From positions 104,928,353-104,992,352 of the forward strand of contig NC_034410.1 in NCBI RefSeq assembly GCF_002078875.1: a stretch of 64,000 nucleotides of DNA. The letters are read 5' to 3'. The stretch is from Numida meleagris. Taxonomy: Eukaryota; Chordata; Aves; Galliformes; Numididae. Positions 36,271-49,515 of the stretch are shown in pieces. Positions within the stretch are counted from its first letter, which is position 1; each line of letters begins with the position of its first letter. The position numbers and the translations under genes were made by a program. Below the pieces are notes generated by a model. The model did no database searches. It saw nothing but the letters and a program-made list of their open reading frames with translations, and had not been told where the DNA came from.

Positions 36271-39200
36271 GGCCGAACTCTCATGATGGGTCGATGAGCT
36301 GTTAGCAGCTGATTTTTCATGTCACCAAACCCCTGCAAGAAGTGGGCTAGCTCTTCATTGCAGTTGTAGAAAGTACTGTAAATTACTCTGTATGCAGAAA
36401 GAAACTGGAAATGTTCTTCAGCAGTAAATTTCATTTCAATCATTCAGCATAATCTTGTCACTGAGCTTGCTTTGTACATTCTTGCAAGCAACAGTTAAAA
36501 AAAAAACAAACAGTGAAGGAGACCAAAATAACTGCAAACCACACCTCAAGAAACAGCAGCTTTCACGTAGAGCACTGATTTTGAAACATGATGAATACAT
36601 TACAGATGCCACAGGCCTCCTTAATGAAATAAATCTTGCCAAATATTGCAAAAGGGGTTAAATACAATTCCATTTGAAATTATTTTGGTGAAATATTAGA
36701 ATACTAATGAAATTAAAAGTATTAGCAGCATCTTCATTTACGTTTTCCTGAGCTGAAGGGTATAAGCTGAAAATGGTAATGAGCAGAAAGAGTAAGGCTT
36801 AATATGGGTTTTAAATCCTCAGTTATAAGTCACTGCTCATACCAAAATTATTCACTGAATAGATTCTGTTAAGTGACAAAAGTTAAACACTTTGGTTTCA
36901 TTAGTGTTAAGATAAAATTACTTCTGAGTGGACAAAAGTGAGGCAAATCATTCATGTTAGGCAAAACAGGGTTCACTAATCCCTAAATGAATTTCTAGGC
37001 CAACCATAAAGTATTTTCGTTATTTAAGAGACAGGATTCAGTGTTAAACTGGAGTATAATTGGAGTGTAATTTTAAAATTTCAGCAGAGAACAGGGCATC
37101 TCTCTGAATTAGAATAATTCAAGTGTGAGATTACAGATGAAAACTCTTTGTTGGAGAAGTGATTACAATGAGGTACACATTCTTTATGGTTGTTCATGAC
37201 CCGTTTTGGAGTTGTAGAGGCTTTTAATTTTTGATACTTTATGGTTCAAAGTCACAGTTCTTGCCTGGTGATAAGAAGGGCAAATATTAGCAGAACAAAG
37301 TAAATTATTGTAAGCCTTACATTAGGGGTTCTGACCACTTCAAAAACTTAGAATTGAAACCAAAAAGTGTTGCACTCAGCTCTGTTTCAACATCATTGCT
37401 CTTGGGCTCACAAAAGTTGCTAGCTACAAGTTGCTGCCAGCAGCTTCAAAAACATCTCTCTTCAACAAAATCATCATAGTTTCTATGCTAGAAAAGTTAG
37501 TCTTTCTTCTGCATCTCCACTTGTGTTGTATGATTTTTTTCTGAATCTGGAGCAGCAGAAGGAATAGCTATTTTAGGAGAGTATCATATCTGCCAGCTGT
37601 ATAGTTAGTAAAATCTTGATTATACCTGAAGTTCACTTGGGAAAAATGACAACATTATGGCAAGGGTGCAAATGTTGTTATTTTTTTCATTAGCTTGCAC
37701 CTACGTCATCTCTAATACTGAAGTATCAGAAACTTTTGGGCAGTTCTGGTGTCTCAGTGACAGACAGCTGTCAGACATTCACTGTCAGCCTTTGCCACTG
37801 AGCGTCCTAAGAAGTATGAACTTTAAATGCTCACACTTCTTCCAGAGTCACATGGCGTTCGCCAAACTATAAACTGTGTTTTTCGGGGGGCGATTAGTTA
37901 GTTAGCTATGAAAAGATTTTCAAAATCATTATTTAGTGTTTCATTTCTAAATTATTTTGTAGGAACCTAAAAGGTTATCCAGCTGCAAACAACAAAGTGT
38001 TTCAGGTGTCTCTTTCAGGTGTACGTCTCGTGTATATTATCTCTGAATTTCATTTACCGCTAGGAGTATAATCAGAGGAGGTACACAGAAATGTGAAGAG
38101 TACAGTCTGCGGTGCCATCCTATTCAAGGTACTCTGTAGGAAAAGGAAATTAGGTTTGATATGTCCTTGACAAAACTAGGTTTTCATCTCTGTGTGTTTA
38201 CTAAAAAAATACTTATCCCAATCTTTTGGAGTGTTGAAATTGGACTAATTGTCTATAATTTTGCAGTTTCACTCTTAGCTTCTTTTTTAGATAGATACTT
38301 TGCCAATTTGTGAGATGCAAGCTAGCAGCTTCTGTTTTCTGTGGGTTTCTAAGGAAGTTGGGTTGTCCCTCCTAAGGCTTGCAATTGCTTCTCTTTGTTT
38401 AATAAAAATAAGCATTTTGTGTTTCTTTGAAACAGAACTTGAAATATGTTGTAATAACGTTTGGAACAACCAGACCTTAAAAACTAAGTTTGTATTAGTT
38501 TTGTGGGAGAAAACCTCTTTTCAGAGAGAAATACTAAAATTATTTGATTATTTGATGCAGAGCTTTTTTTTTTTGTATTTCCGATGATTAATAAAGGAAC
38601 TTATACAAGAGAACACTAAAATATAATTATTTAATGAATACTTATAAAACTGTACATTACCACTTTTAAGGCAGTACTCTAGATTTTACAACCTTGAGTT
38701 GCCCTAATTATGTTTCATGGACATTTAAAAACAGAAAGGTAATTTAAAGTATTGTGTGAGTGTACTATAGCCATGTGAAACCCTTGGCTTCAAACAATTA
38801 CAGCAGAATTTAATTTATTTTGATTTTGTGCTGATGTGTGCATGTATTATGCAACGTAACTTCGGGCTAAAACAATCCTTTATTTTTGTTCTTATATTGC
38901 AAGTTTCATCACATACTTACTTCCTATGTCTTCTTAAGTGATGGTATCCTGATAAACAGCATCACTGCCTATCTTTCTGTCTGTTCTCAGTGTTTTTTAG
39001 CCAAATGTCTTGTTATTGACTTCCAGGTAGAAAGTTGTTATCATGTCATAGAGACTAGGAGAGGAACACTGTGTAGATGTACTTGTTCTGATTTTTCTTA
39101 GCACCTCTAATGCCAGGAGCAATGTAGACTGAAGAAGATGATTAATTTCTGAATCAGGGGGATGAGGAGTAGAAAATTACAATGGATCTAGGGGTGAAGG

Positions 39201-41531
39201 ACTGAACTCATCCTCACAGGGGTCTGTAGGCTGTTTCATGGGAATAATTTGCTACAGTGCTTTCAGAAGATCAGAATGGAGTATGTGGCTTAGACAGGTC
39301 ACATAACCAAAGGCCAAGCAGCTGTGACAAACGTAGCTTTGAAACAAAGCTTCCACATGGTATTACAAGTATCTTTTCTATTATCTCGTGGGGAAAAAAA
39401 AGGGGAAAATAATGCAGGCAGTCTGCTTGTAGACAAGCCTGAGAACACACAGCCTCCATCTGTGCCACCTGTAGTGGAAGCACCCATGTTTCTGTTCAGG
39501 TTCAGCAAGCAAGCTGCTTGACAAGTGAACCTGCGAAGACTCATATCTAACCCATCAATGTTACCTAACCTTGAGATTCTGTCACTTGGATTTTGGCAGG
39601 GGTGAAACCAGACTCACCAGCTTGCTCTAGTATGTGTGTCCTGCCATGGGCGGTCCTGCTGGCTGCCTGGTTGTCCCCTTCCTCAGCAGCATGTGCTCTG
39701 CCCAGGGCTTGCCTTGGTCCCTTCCCCATGGTGCTGCCACATGGCAACTACTGGCAAGATCCTGAGCTGAGGTGGGGAAGCCATGGTCAGGATGAGCCAA
39801 CTTACACCGAGGCTGCATGCAAGGCCAACCAGATCCTTGTCCTCACAGTGTGATGCTCGAGATGGGTGATTGTCACTCCAGTCTCAAGGTGACTGTTTTG
39901 CTGTGGGAGGCTGCAGATTTGTTATCAGTTGTGGAGCTTTATTTTTCTAACAGTGACACCCATATCTGTTGGAGATGCCTTTTAGTCCTCTGGTCCTCAT
40001 GTAATGAGTTGGCCAGCAGCTGGCAACTGCCTCAAAAAGGTCAGCTTTCCGGGCCTGAGAGCATACACCTGCCCCTAGACTCTACCCAAAGTTCAACATA
40101 AGCATGCATCCCTTCATTTTTGGCCAGAAAGAAATGATTCTGTCAAGGAGCCATCACATTTGGCCTGCACCACTCAAAGGTGAAATCAACTGGTTTCACT
40201 GACTGTCAGAGCAGCTGGACCCATCTCCAGTCCTTGACAGTCGTGGGGAAGGAAGGTGGAAAGCAGGGACTGATCAGGGTGAATTCAAAGCTGTTGTTTT
40301 CTGGGCTTCTTTTTAAAGGTTTGTATGATTTGAAGTCACCTTCTCAAATTGTTATACTGGTCTTGGTCAGTGCAGGCTGTCTGAATGGCTGTCTGAAGCA
40401 TGGAGTAGTTTTCATTTTATTTTGAGGGGACTGTTTTCTGATTTAATATGGGCTGCTGTTTTTACGTCTGTGTTCACCAGTCGGACTGTATTTTCCTATA
40501 TATCAAAAGAACACAGTTGTGGTTAGACCTTTTTAACATATCATATAAATCCATTTAAGTGAATAAATAAATAAACACTGTCATGATGGATTAAGAGTGA
40601 AAGATTTCATTGATGGTATCTGAAGTAAAAATGTTTTGGAAGTGCCACTATCCAATCTTCTGTGAAAATGCCATATAGACACATGCACACTCAGTACTCC
40701 CGCAGTTTTTTTCTTCAGATAAATGTCAAAAATGCAGAAGTCTGCTTTCACTTAAGTTTATGACATATTCTTCAAATCCACAGTGTGCTTGGCAGATACC
40801 AGAGCGTCTTCCATTAATACTTAAAAAGTAAAATAGCAGTTTATTTAGCATTCTAAAAAGAACACTATGAGTGTTCAATGCCTAGATCTTATAAGGTTCT
40901 TCCTAGAAAAGGCTGTTGTAAGAATAAGGCTAAACCAGTAGCAGCTAAATCTGCTGCAGATAATATAATTTATGTTGCTATGTATCATGTTAACGGCTCT
41001 AACACAATGTGTGCATTATATTTTTTTCATTTGCAATTTAGGATTCTCAGCATAAGAGATGCAGAGACAAGGGTAACCCATGTTTTCCATGAGAGATTCA
41101 TGAAAACTGAAAAATAAGGTCTTTTAATAGTTCATGATAACTGTTTTTCTTGGTTTAAGTGTAGGTTTTAAAAAATGGTGCTCATTGTTTTGCTTGTAGT
41201 TCTTTCACGCATGGACAATCATGCTGATGATGCATTTACTTCAAGTGAATTTCCAAATTGAAAAAGTGCTCTTGAGTAGTTTAAGTACTATGAATCACCA
41301 AAAACTCATCTAAGTCCCATAAAAGCACTGGCTGCAAAATCCAGCCCTGGAAAGAAGACATATTGGGATTGTTCTGCATGATTCAGCTAAACAGAAATGT
41401 ATTTTGTCATCACAGAGGAATTTGAAGAATTTGACAGTTCTGTAAAAATGAAATTATAATCTGATAGAAAGACAGAAATTAACTCTTCTGGAACCCTCCG
41501 GTTATATCCCTCAGTCATTCCTCACTGCTCT
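36271..41531. other. Intergenic stretch, no recognised feature
   Basis: About 5.3 kb without a recognised gene or repeat family. Frames up to about 95 codons occur (for example at 39593-39853 and 38300-38587), but none shows a signal peptide, domain or splice-bounded exon that I would defend. Confidence 0.5.
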
Positions 41532-42657
41532 GAATCATAGAATCATAGAATTGCTCAGGTTGGAAAAGACCTTCAAGATCATCAAGTCCAACCACAACCT
41601 AACCATACTACCCTAACTCTAACAACCCGCCACTAAATCATGTCCCTGAGTACCACATCCAAATGTTTTTTGAACACATTCAGGGATGGTGACTCAACCA
41701 CCTCCCTGGGGAGCCTGTTCCAGTGCTTAACAACCCTTTCTGGAAAGAAGTTTTTCCTGATATCCAAACGAAACTTAACAACCCTTTCTGGAAAGAAGTT
41801 TTTCCTGATATCCAACCTAAACCTCCCCTGGCGCAACTTGAGGCCATTTCCCCTTGTCCTGTCACCTGTCACCAGTGAGAAGAGACCAACCTCGTTCTCA
41901 CTGCAATCATCTTTCAGGTATTGGAAGAGAGCAACTAGGTCTCTCCTAAGCCTTCTCTTCTCCAGACTAAACAGCCCCCGTTCCTTTACTCGCTCCTCAT
42001 AGGGCATATTCTCCAAGCCCTTCTCCAGCCTTGTTGCCCTTCTTTGGACCCGCTCCAGCACCTCAATGTCCTTTCTGTATTGAGGTGCCCAAAACTGAAC
42101 ATAGTGCTTGAGGTGGGGCCTCACCAATGCCAAGTACAGGGGCAGGATGACTTCCCTAGTCCTGCTCACCACACCATTCCTGATCCAAGCCAGGATGCCA
42201 TTGGCCTTCTTGGCCACCTGGGCACACTGCTGGCTCATATTCAGCCGACTGTCCATCAGCACACCAAGGTCCTTTTCCATCAGGCAGCTTTCCAGCCACT
42301 CCTCCCCAAGCCTGTAGGGTTGCCTGGGGTTGTTGTGACCAAAATGCAGGACCTGAAACTTGGCCCTGTTGAAACTCATACAGTTTACCTTGGACCATCA
42401 ATCCAGTCTATTCAGGTCCCTCTGTAGTGCCTCTCTACCCTCTGGCAGATCAACACACCCTCCCAACTTGGTGTCGTCTGCAAACTTACTGAGGGTGCAC
42501 TCAATCCCCTCATCAAGATCATTGATAAAGATGTTGAATAGAAGAGGCCCCAGCACCAAGCCCTGGGGTACACCACTTGTGACTGGCCACCAACTGGATT
42601 TAACTCCATTGACTACAACTCTTTGGGCCCGGACATCCAGCCAGTGTTTTCAGAACC
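41532..42657 (-). repeat. CR1 LINE with long ORF2 C-terminal remnant
   Basis: The 3' tail gaatcatagaatcatagaat is followed by the CR1 3' UTR. On the minus strand a 248-codon open frame (41633-42379) encodes the ORF2 C-terminus from [20 protein letters not shown] to [13 protein letters not shown]. Upstream of it the reverse-transcriptase part continues but is frameshifted. It contains an in-frame 48-bp tandem duplication, listed separately. A young-looking but 5'-truncated copy. Confidence 0.93.
41726..41821 (-). repeat. 48-bp tandem duplication inside the CR1 ORF2 remnant
   Basis: Two adjacent copies of a 48-bp unit begin cttaacaaccctttctggaa at 41726 and again at 41774. They repeat the residues [16 protein letters not shown] twice in frame. 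Other CR1 copies here have it once. Confidence 0.92.
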
Positions 42658-45600
42658 TCTGAAGCAGAGGTTCTAGGTGTGAGAGCTTCCACCTTTGAAA
42701 TACAGGATTTGTGTGGGACATATTTAATTCCTTATCTCTTTCTCTACGTTTTGTCCTGGTATTGTCTTTCTTCTTTCCTAGTTATGTTTGGCTTAATCTG
42801 GCTGTTTGAAGTTCTCTTTTTCTCTGTGATCACTGCCTGCACCAATTGGACAGCTAGTATTTCTGAGACAGTGGCTTGTTAGTGAGAACAAACATGATCT
42901 CTTTACTTCATATATGATTATATTTCTATTGAAACAACTTAGAGTCACAAGTATTTTCCAGGGAGCCGTTATTGATTTTAAAGTCATTATTCAGTTCCTA
43001 GGTAATTTTTGTTCAAGGCTACCTGTAGAAGCAGATAGAACAAATTACTAAGCTTCTCAAAACTGTAAGATATCTATTGATAATTTCTAAATGTTAAATT
43101 ATTGCCTTAGATTTGTTTTTAATAAGTTAAAGTTGCAAGTTTTAAAAAAAATGATGTAGGTACGCTGAGCATTTTTTTTTAATGGATGCAGCTTTCTGAA
43201 TGTTGGATAACAACGTGTGTTGCCTGCAATGAGCAATGCAAGTGCAGGTGTCTCGGTGTGTTCGGAATTCTGTCAGGGTTACAGGCCCTGGGCCCTGATC
43301 CAGTCACAGGTTGCTCAGCCCCTGCGGGGCTCCAGTAAAGGCTGAGAGGTTCGCTATGGTCACAGAATCTTTCCTGCTTGCTGTCATTTACGCAGCTGTA
43401 GGTTTGCTAGTGCCAGAGCCTGGGATGGGGGATTGCCTCCATCTTGTTCTGGCGAAAGACAGTAATGTTGCTCACATGCATCCACAGCAAATATTTTCAT
43501 TCTGATTCTGTTCCCTTGACTATTTGGATACCTCCTCGAGATCTCAAACGGGAGCCAGTGGGATGTGCATGATAATGCTACCAGAGTTAAGAGCAAGACT
43601 ATGGCAATAACTGTAGGGTTTTGCCAGGGAGAACGAGCTGCCACGACCTGATTCTGGGGAGTGTGCAGGATACTTGGTGTACTTCAGAACATGAAATGCA
43701 ACCCCACAGAAAGGCAACTCTCAGTCCTGATGCGGTGGTACCACTGCAGGGACTGGGAGAGGGTCCTCCTGTTGTGGATAGGGCCACAAGCAGTCGGAAA
43801 GCCTCTGGTAACTACCATCAGCTCCGCTCCTGTTGCAGTAGGCAGGGCACATTGTGGGTGCGTCCCTGTGCTAACCCCAGCCTCACAGAAAAGGACTGAA
43901 CTCCAGCTGAGTTGGGGCAGACCTCTTCTGCAAAAGAATTTTCAAGCCATTATTTGCTATAGATAGCTTTTTGATGATTGTTCAAATAGCCAGGAAAGGA
44001 CTAGAGGAAGCTTTGGAACTGAAGAATGTGGAAATTTGGCTGGGCAGTTCTGGTATCCAGACTCCCAGAGTCTTCCAAATTTCTTCAGTTCTAAAGTCTC
44101 AAACTCTGGAAGTCTGGTTACCTTTCCTTGGGAATCTGGAGTCAGTGTGTCTGAAATATTCCTTGGGAACAGGTGGAAGATACCCGGAAAGTTTAAATGT
44201 TTATCCCATATCTTATTTTTTGTTAACATCACTGATTCGCAAGCTGGTTAGCCTTACTTTGGGTATTAACATTCTCATGCTGTTCCTTGAAATAAAGCAC
44301 TCTATGAAGGTGAAATGTAATTAAGGATCTCACACCCTCTGATGACTTATTAGAACAGTAACTGTAGAACAAGCAGGAATAAATATACAGTCTTTTGGCC
44401 TCTACAGCTTCTTAAGAAACATAGTTGATATCTTCTGCTTCCCCTCTAAAAAAAGTAAAAAAATCTTGGGGGAAGATGTGGAGGGGAAGAAAGCTATATG
44501 AACTTGAACGTTTAGTACCCATTGAAGAGAGAGACATAATGGGGGTGCATTTCTGTCACAAAGGTATGAAATGATCAATGCTCAGTTTTAACTTAACTTC
44601 ATCATCTTGAAGACATGCCTCTCATATGTAGAAGCTCTCTTTTAAATCAGGAATGTTTGCTTTGATTTACAGTTCAAACAAATCAAATACCATCCAGGTC
44701 TACACACACGCACAAAAAAAAAAAAAAAAGTGGAAGAGTGATTTGGCACATCATTTGAAATACTGAACAAACAATTGAACGCTATTTGGAGAGAAGGCAA
44801 AAAAAAAAGTTGACACGGGCCCATGTGAATTCTTCTGCAAAATAGACTCCTACAGTGGATCACACAGATTGTGCAACTGCAAAACATGCTCACTTCTCTT
44901 TCCAACATAAAGCAAATAACTAAGTTTACTTTTCTAAAGCATTTCCATTTGCAATTTACCTGGAAATTTTTAATATTGCCACAGAATATTCCAACAGTAT
45001 CAAGCTGATGCTTTCATAGGGAAAACGGTTCAAATTTTTATGCCTTTGGTGATTAGGAATTCAGAGTCATTGTTTAAAGGAGATTGGCCAAGGGGGCTGG
45101 TGTTGTGCTGTCCATTTGCGTGCATTTTGTCTCTGCTGCTCTGTACAACTCTGCTTATGCTGTTTTCACAGGCGCCCCATCCATTGTCTCTCACACCCTT
45201 CCTGGAGCATCTACCCTGCTTATCTCTCCAACATTGTGCTACACAAGGCTGAGGTAGAACCGGGTGTTTGCGCTGTGGTGAGTGCATGACTTTTCTTAAA
45301 TTAAATCAAGATCTGAGACCTGCCTCAAAGATGACATTGAAATTTTGAGTTTGCAGATCGTTAGGTTGAGAAACAGAAGTACCCCAGACTGCTGCTGGTT
45401 GTGGCTAACCAAAGCAGTGCTGACAAGCTGATGGTGGAGATGTGTTTTTTGGAGACTGAGGCAACTGAGCTGCTCATCCACAGTATTTTCTCTGAAATAA
45501 GAACAGTTAGCACTAACTATTGGACGTAGTCCTCCAAATCACTTCTGGAGCCATTGATCATCCTCGTTACAAAGCACATAAGAGTGTACCAGTTTAAAAG

Positions 45601-48600
45601 AGTGCTGAGGAGATGTTGACCAAATCTCACCTTCATAATGAGCTGGGGATGAAAACAAGTATGGAAATGTGTGACAGATAAGTTACATGGGATAAGCCTG
45701 GAAAATTATAGATATAATGCTTATCTTTGGAAAGCAGGGAAAAGAAGAGCCAGAGACTTACAGAACAAATAATCAAACTAGCTGCAAGGACAAATTGGAT
45801 TTGTCAAGTACAAATTGCATTAAACCAGCCTAATTTCCTTCTATGTGAGGATAACAGGACTTGGGGATTAGGGAAGAAGGAATAGAGTCCATGAATCACA
45901 GCACTGGGATTCTTTTGTCATGGCTACGTACTGGATCCCCTTGAGTAAATGAGGGAAATATAGTCTAGATAAGAGAGTTCAAAACCATTCTGAAAACCGG
46001 AGGGAGTAGTTGATAGTGGTTCACTGCCAAACTGGAGCCTGTTTCAAGGGAGAATGACCCAGAGGTCTGTCATGAAGCTGGTAATACTGAGTGTTGAATA
46101 TTCGTGCAGAATAAATTTCAGTAACCACATTGCTGATGAAATAAAGAGCGCTTGTTAAATTTGCACAAGACCACAAGCTCAGGGAACTCTGACACTTTGA
46201 AAGTCAGAATTAGGACCCAGGCTACACTGGCATCACAGTGAAGGGCATGAAAACAAAATTCTCTGCAGGTTCATAAAGAAAATCTCTACACTTATCAAGA
46301 AAAATCTGCACTCCAGAACCCACAAAACTGGGAATAATTGATAAAACATAAAAGCTATGGAGAAGATCTTGAAGTTAAAGATGCCTGTTGCAGCAAAAAG
46401 GTAAACAGTGTACCAATCTGTATAAAAAAAGGTCTCTTTGTCTGCAATATATGTGATGTTTTCTTCCTCTGTTCAGTGTGGATGTAGTGCCAGCTGGAGA
46501 ACTGTTTGGTTTTGAACACTTTGAGCCCTCGCAGGAAGATGCATGTGAAGTGAGCTGTGTCCAGCCTTTTTCTTGTTTCTCCTCTTGACTCTATGGCAAG
46601 ATTAAAGGAATTGTGTTTGTTCTGTCTAAAGAAGAGAGAAACCAAAGCAGACACATTAGCCATCTTTGAAAACATAACTGGCAAAGAGGTCAGGAAAAAA
46701 CCTAAAACAGGACAAAAGCAAACAATCAACAAGCAGTAGATAGTCTACATGCATTATGGGAGATTTAGTTTTTATATTAGGAAATGTCTGAAAGCAACAG
46801 CCATGAGACAGTATTGTAGGTTATCTAGGAAGATATTGATTTCTTCATTATTGGGGTTAGGATCTGGTTGAAAAGATTGCTCAGGAATGATTAGGTATAG
46901 CTGATGAGTGGATTGATGGCCTTTCCAAATCCCCTCCTGTTTATAATAGCTCTATAAATGTGTTGGATTTAATATCAGTATAATAAAGGAAACTCAAAAT
47001 CGTCTTCAACTATCAGAAGAGATAACAGGATTTCAGGATCCCAGCATCAGTGTTTTTACTTCCTGTCTTCAGCAAAGCAGAGTGGGGCTGGCCTTTCGCA
47101 TAGGCAGTGTAGGCATCTGCCTAAACCATCAGGTCACCCAATCCAGCAAAACACCCCAGTCTTGTTCTCTGCTGCTTACTCCTGGAAAGTCAGGATGGAG
47201 AGGGAGAGGTAGCTAGACCAAGCTTGCATTGGGTTGAAGGAACCTTCCCAGAAGCATCACCTCTGTCCTCTGGAAAAAGAGGGAACAGAACCTCAGCTCC
47301 AGTCCAGCACTATCTTTTTCTTTCCCTTTGCTTTTCCTGAGGCAGGATTAGAAATGTGCTTGTATTTTGCTCACTGTTGAGAAGCCTGTGCCATCCTTCC
47401 AGAAGTGAGAGATACTGTTCTTAGTAAACCTTCCATGATTATCTCAGCAGTCCAAATACAGCAATTCTTTGGCTAAAGTCACCTTTGTCTAGGGAATACA
47501 GACATCTCAAGAGAGAATTTGAGGGTGTATAATGAAGTCCTTGTGATCATCTGTTATAAGCCAACTGGATTGTGAACTGAAGATAATTGGATGCACTGAT
47601 ATAATGAGTTGAAAGCCCGTATGACAATTAATAATTCTATCTAAATAAAGTCCTAATTCAATATTTTTGGTAATGTTATAGTAAATGTAATAGAAGAGAA
47701 TAATATCTTCCTTCTCAGCTTTTCACAGAGGAGTTAAACTAGCCCTGCAAACTCATACCTGTGTGCTTAGCCTGACTTCTGCCAGACTGCTGGCAAGTAT
47801 GTGAGCTTAGGTAGATGGTCAGGCATGGAGTTACTGTCAGGTTTCATTATAGCAAGACAAACACATTCTCATGTCCTGTAATGTGCCGACAGTCATATAA
47901 CTGTATAGCCCCTTTGCACTCCTCATTTTGATCAGAGATGCAAGTCCTCATACATTCAGTAAACTTGCTTGAAGGCTGGTACCACTGAGCAGTGATCCTA
48001 GCACCTCTCATTGCTAAATAAAGTGAAGGCTTTTCAACAGAGTTCTTTCCTGTCTTCTGTAGCCACAAACATGGTTCGTGTTCGTAATGCAATATTCCTT
48101 GTGTCGGAGTATTGCAGTGAGGGATCAAAAAGCTGCCGAAGCCTTATGGTTCTACTGAGTCTGTGGTGGAATCACAAAACAAAATGCTGAAAGTCTGGAT
48201 TGATTTTAGGCTTCTGAGGGACTTAGCTGGTGATTAAAGATTTTGGGTCTTTACTAAAACTTTGGATAATATTTCTAACATCAAAACTCTCTGAGAAATA
48301 CTGATTTGTTATGGATCTATAAGAGGAATGATTTTTGCATTGCTGACCTGAGCTTTGCAGTCACATGTTAAAGATGAAATGGAGTCAATCAATTTCTTTT
48401 GAGAAACTACTTGGCCTCCACTGAGTCACTTTGCCGCTGCTCTATGATAAATAATAACATAGATGCTTCTCTAATGCAAAAAGTATCCCAAATGCATGTT
48501 AAGGCTCTCCAGTATTGAGTTCCCACCTTCTGTCTTTTTCTGTGCTGTATAAATAAATTCTACTCTACCAAAATACAATGTTGAACATGTACAGGCCACA

Positions 48601-48755
48601 GTTCAAAAACGATCTGAGGTGCATCCTTCACACCCAAGTGCTGGACTCTTGAAGAATATTTCTTGCAGTAGACACAGGTCTGCCACATTAAGGACGTGTG
48701 CTAAATAGTAGCAGTGTTGTAACTGTGATGGTCTACAGGTATGACAGACTAAATT
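42658..48755. other. Intergenic stretch, no recognised gene
   Basis: About 6 kb of unassigned DNA. Only an interleaved inverted-repeat cluster near 44.0-44.1 kb stands out. The open frames reach about 125 codons (46355-46732, minus) but show no known domain. Confidence 0.5.
44016..44117. repeat. Interleaved inverted repeats
   Basis: The arm gaactgaagaa...aaatttgg (44016-44039) pairs with ccaaatttcttcagttc (44075-44091). A second arm, ccagactcccagagt (44057-44071), pairs with actctggaagtctgg (44103-44117) with one mismatch. The second pair starts inside the loop of the first and ends outside it. It may be a worn end of a DNA element or chance. Confidence 0.5.
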
Positions 48756-48756
48756 T

Positions 48757-49299
48757 CAGCTAGGATGGAGTTGTTTTCTTCAGAGTGTCTGGTATGTTGC
48801 TGCGTTTTGATTATAGGAGAAAATCAATGCTGATAAAACACTGATGTTTATAGTTATTGCTAAGCAGCATTGTACAGAGCCAAGGCCGTTCCAGTTTCTC
48901 AATTCATACTAATGAAGGGCTGGGAGGGGGTCTGAATTAGGATGGTTGACTTTAACTGGCCAGAGGGATATTCCATTCCATATAACATCATGCAGAAGGT
49001 GAGTTTTGAAGGGAGTGGGCGTTCATGTGGCTCTCTTGTGCTCAGTGGAGGCTAGCTGGCACTGGTCGGGGGGTGGTGAGCAATTGCTTGTGCATCACTT
49101 GTTATGTACTTTTACATACATATACATACATATATACAGTCATAACTATTATCCTTTTCCTTTTCTCTTAGTAAATAGTTTTATCCCATGAGCTCTACTT
49201 TTTTTTTTTATTATTATTTTCTTCCCCTATCCCACTGGAGGGAGAGTGAGCTAACAATTGTGTGGTGCTTAGTCACCTGCTGGGTTAAACCACAACACA
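48757..49299 (+). mobile_element. Solo LTR of an avian ERVL-type endogenous retrovirus (diverged)
   Basis: The order of blocks matches the widespread avian ERVL-type LTR as I remember it: a start like ctaggatggagttgttttct, a middle gactttaactggccagaggg followed by atattccattccatataaca, a T-rich R/U5 part, and the end ctatcccactggagggagag through gtggtgcttagtcacctgct to gggttaaaccacaacac. No gag, pol or env remnant flanks it, so it is a solo LTR. A microsatellite (tacata)n interrupts it near 49112-49137. The left edge is approximate. Confidence 0.78.
49112..49137. repeat. (TACATA)-type microsatellite
   Basis: A short imperfect run of tacata and tata units inside the solo LTR. Confidence 0.75.
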
Positions 49300-49330
49300 A
49301 GCACAGACTTCTGGAAGAAATAATACCTAC

Positions 49331-49355
49331 TTATTTATTTATTTATTTATTTATA
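49331..49355. repeat. (TTAT)n microsatellite
   Basis: About six uninterrupted ttat units. Confidence 0.9.
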
Positions 49356-49515
49356 ATAAATAACTGAGATATCTGGAAAAGCAGATGAGTTTTCAGGCAC
49401 AATTTCAAGTTTTGTGTTACTTTTCTTTGCAATTTTGAACCAATCTTGCAGTTGGTTTTAAGTCCTCTGCTACCTTTGAGTGCTCAGTGCTTCCACCTTC
49501 TGAACACACAGCTCA

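Noticed and set aside
35904..36443. 179-codon minus-strand frame as a gene
   Set aside because: It contains a CR1 reverse-transcriptase block, and its first part extends beyond the CR1 into unrelated sequence.
41633..42379. 248-codon minus-strand frame as a host gene
   Set aside because: CR1 ORF2 C-terminus; the same protein text recurs in the other CR1 copies here.
46355..46732. 125-codon minus-strand frame
   Set aside because: Hydrophobic start but no recognisable family, no exon borders and AT-rich surroundings; it fits chance.
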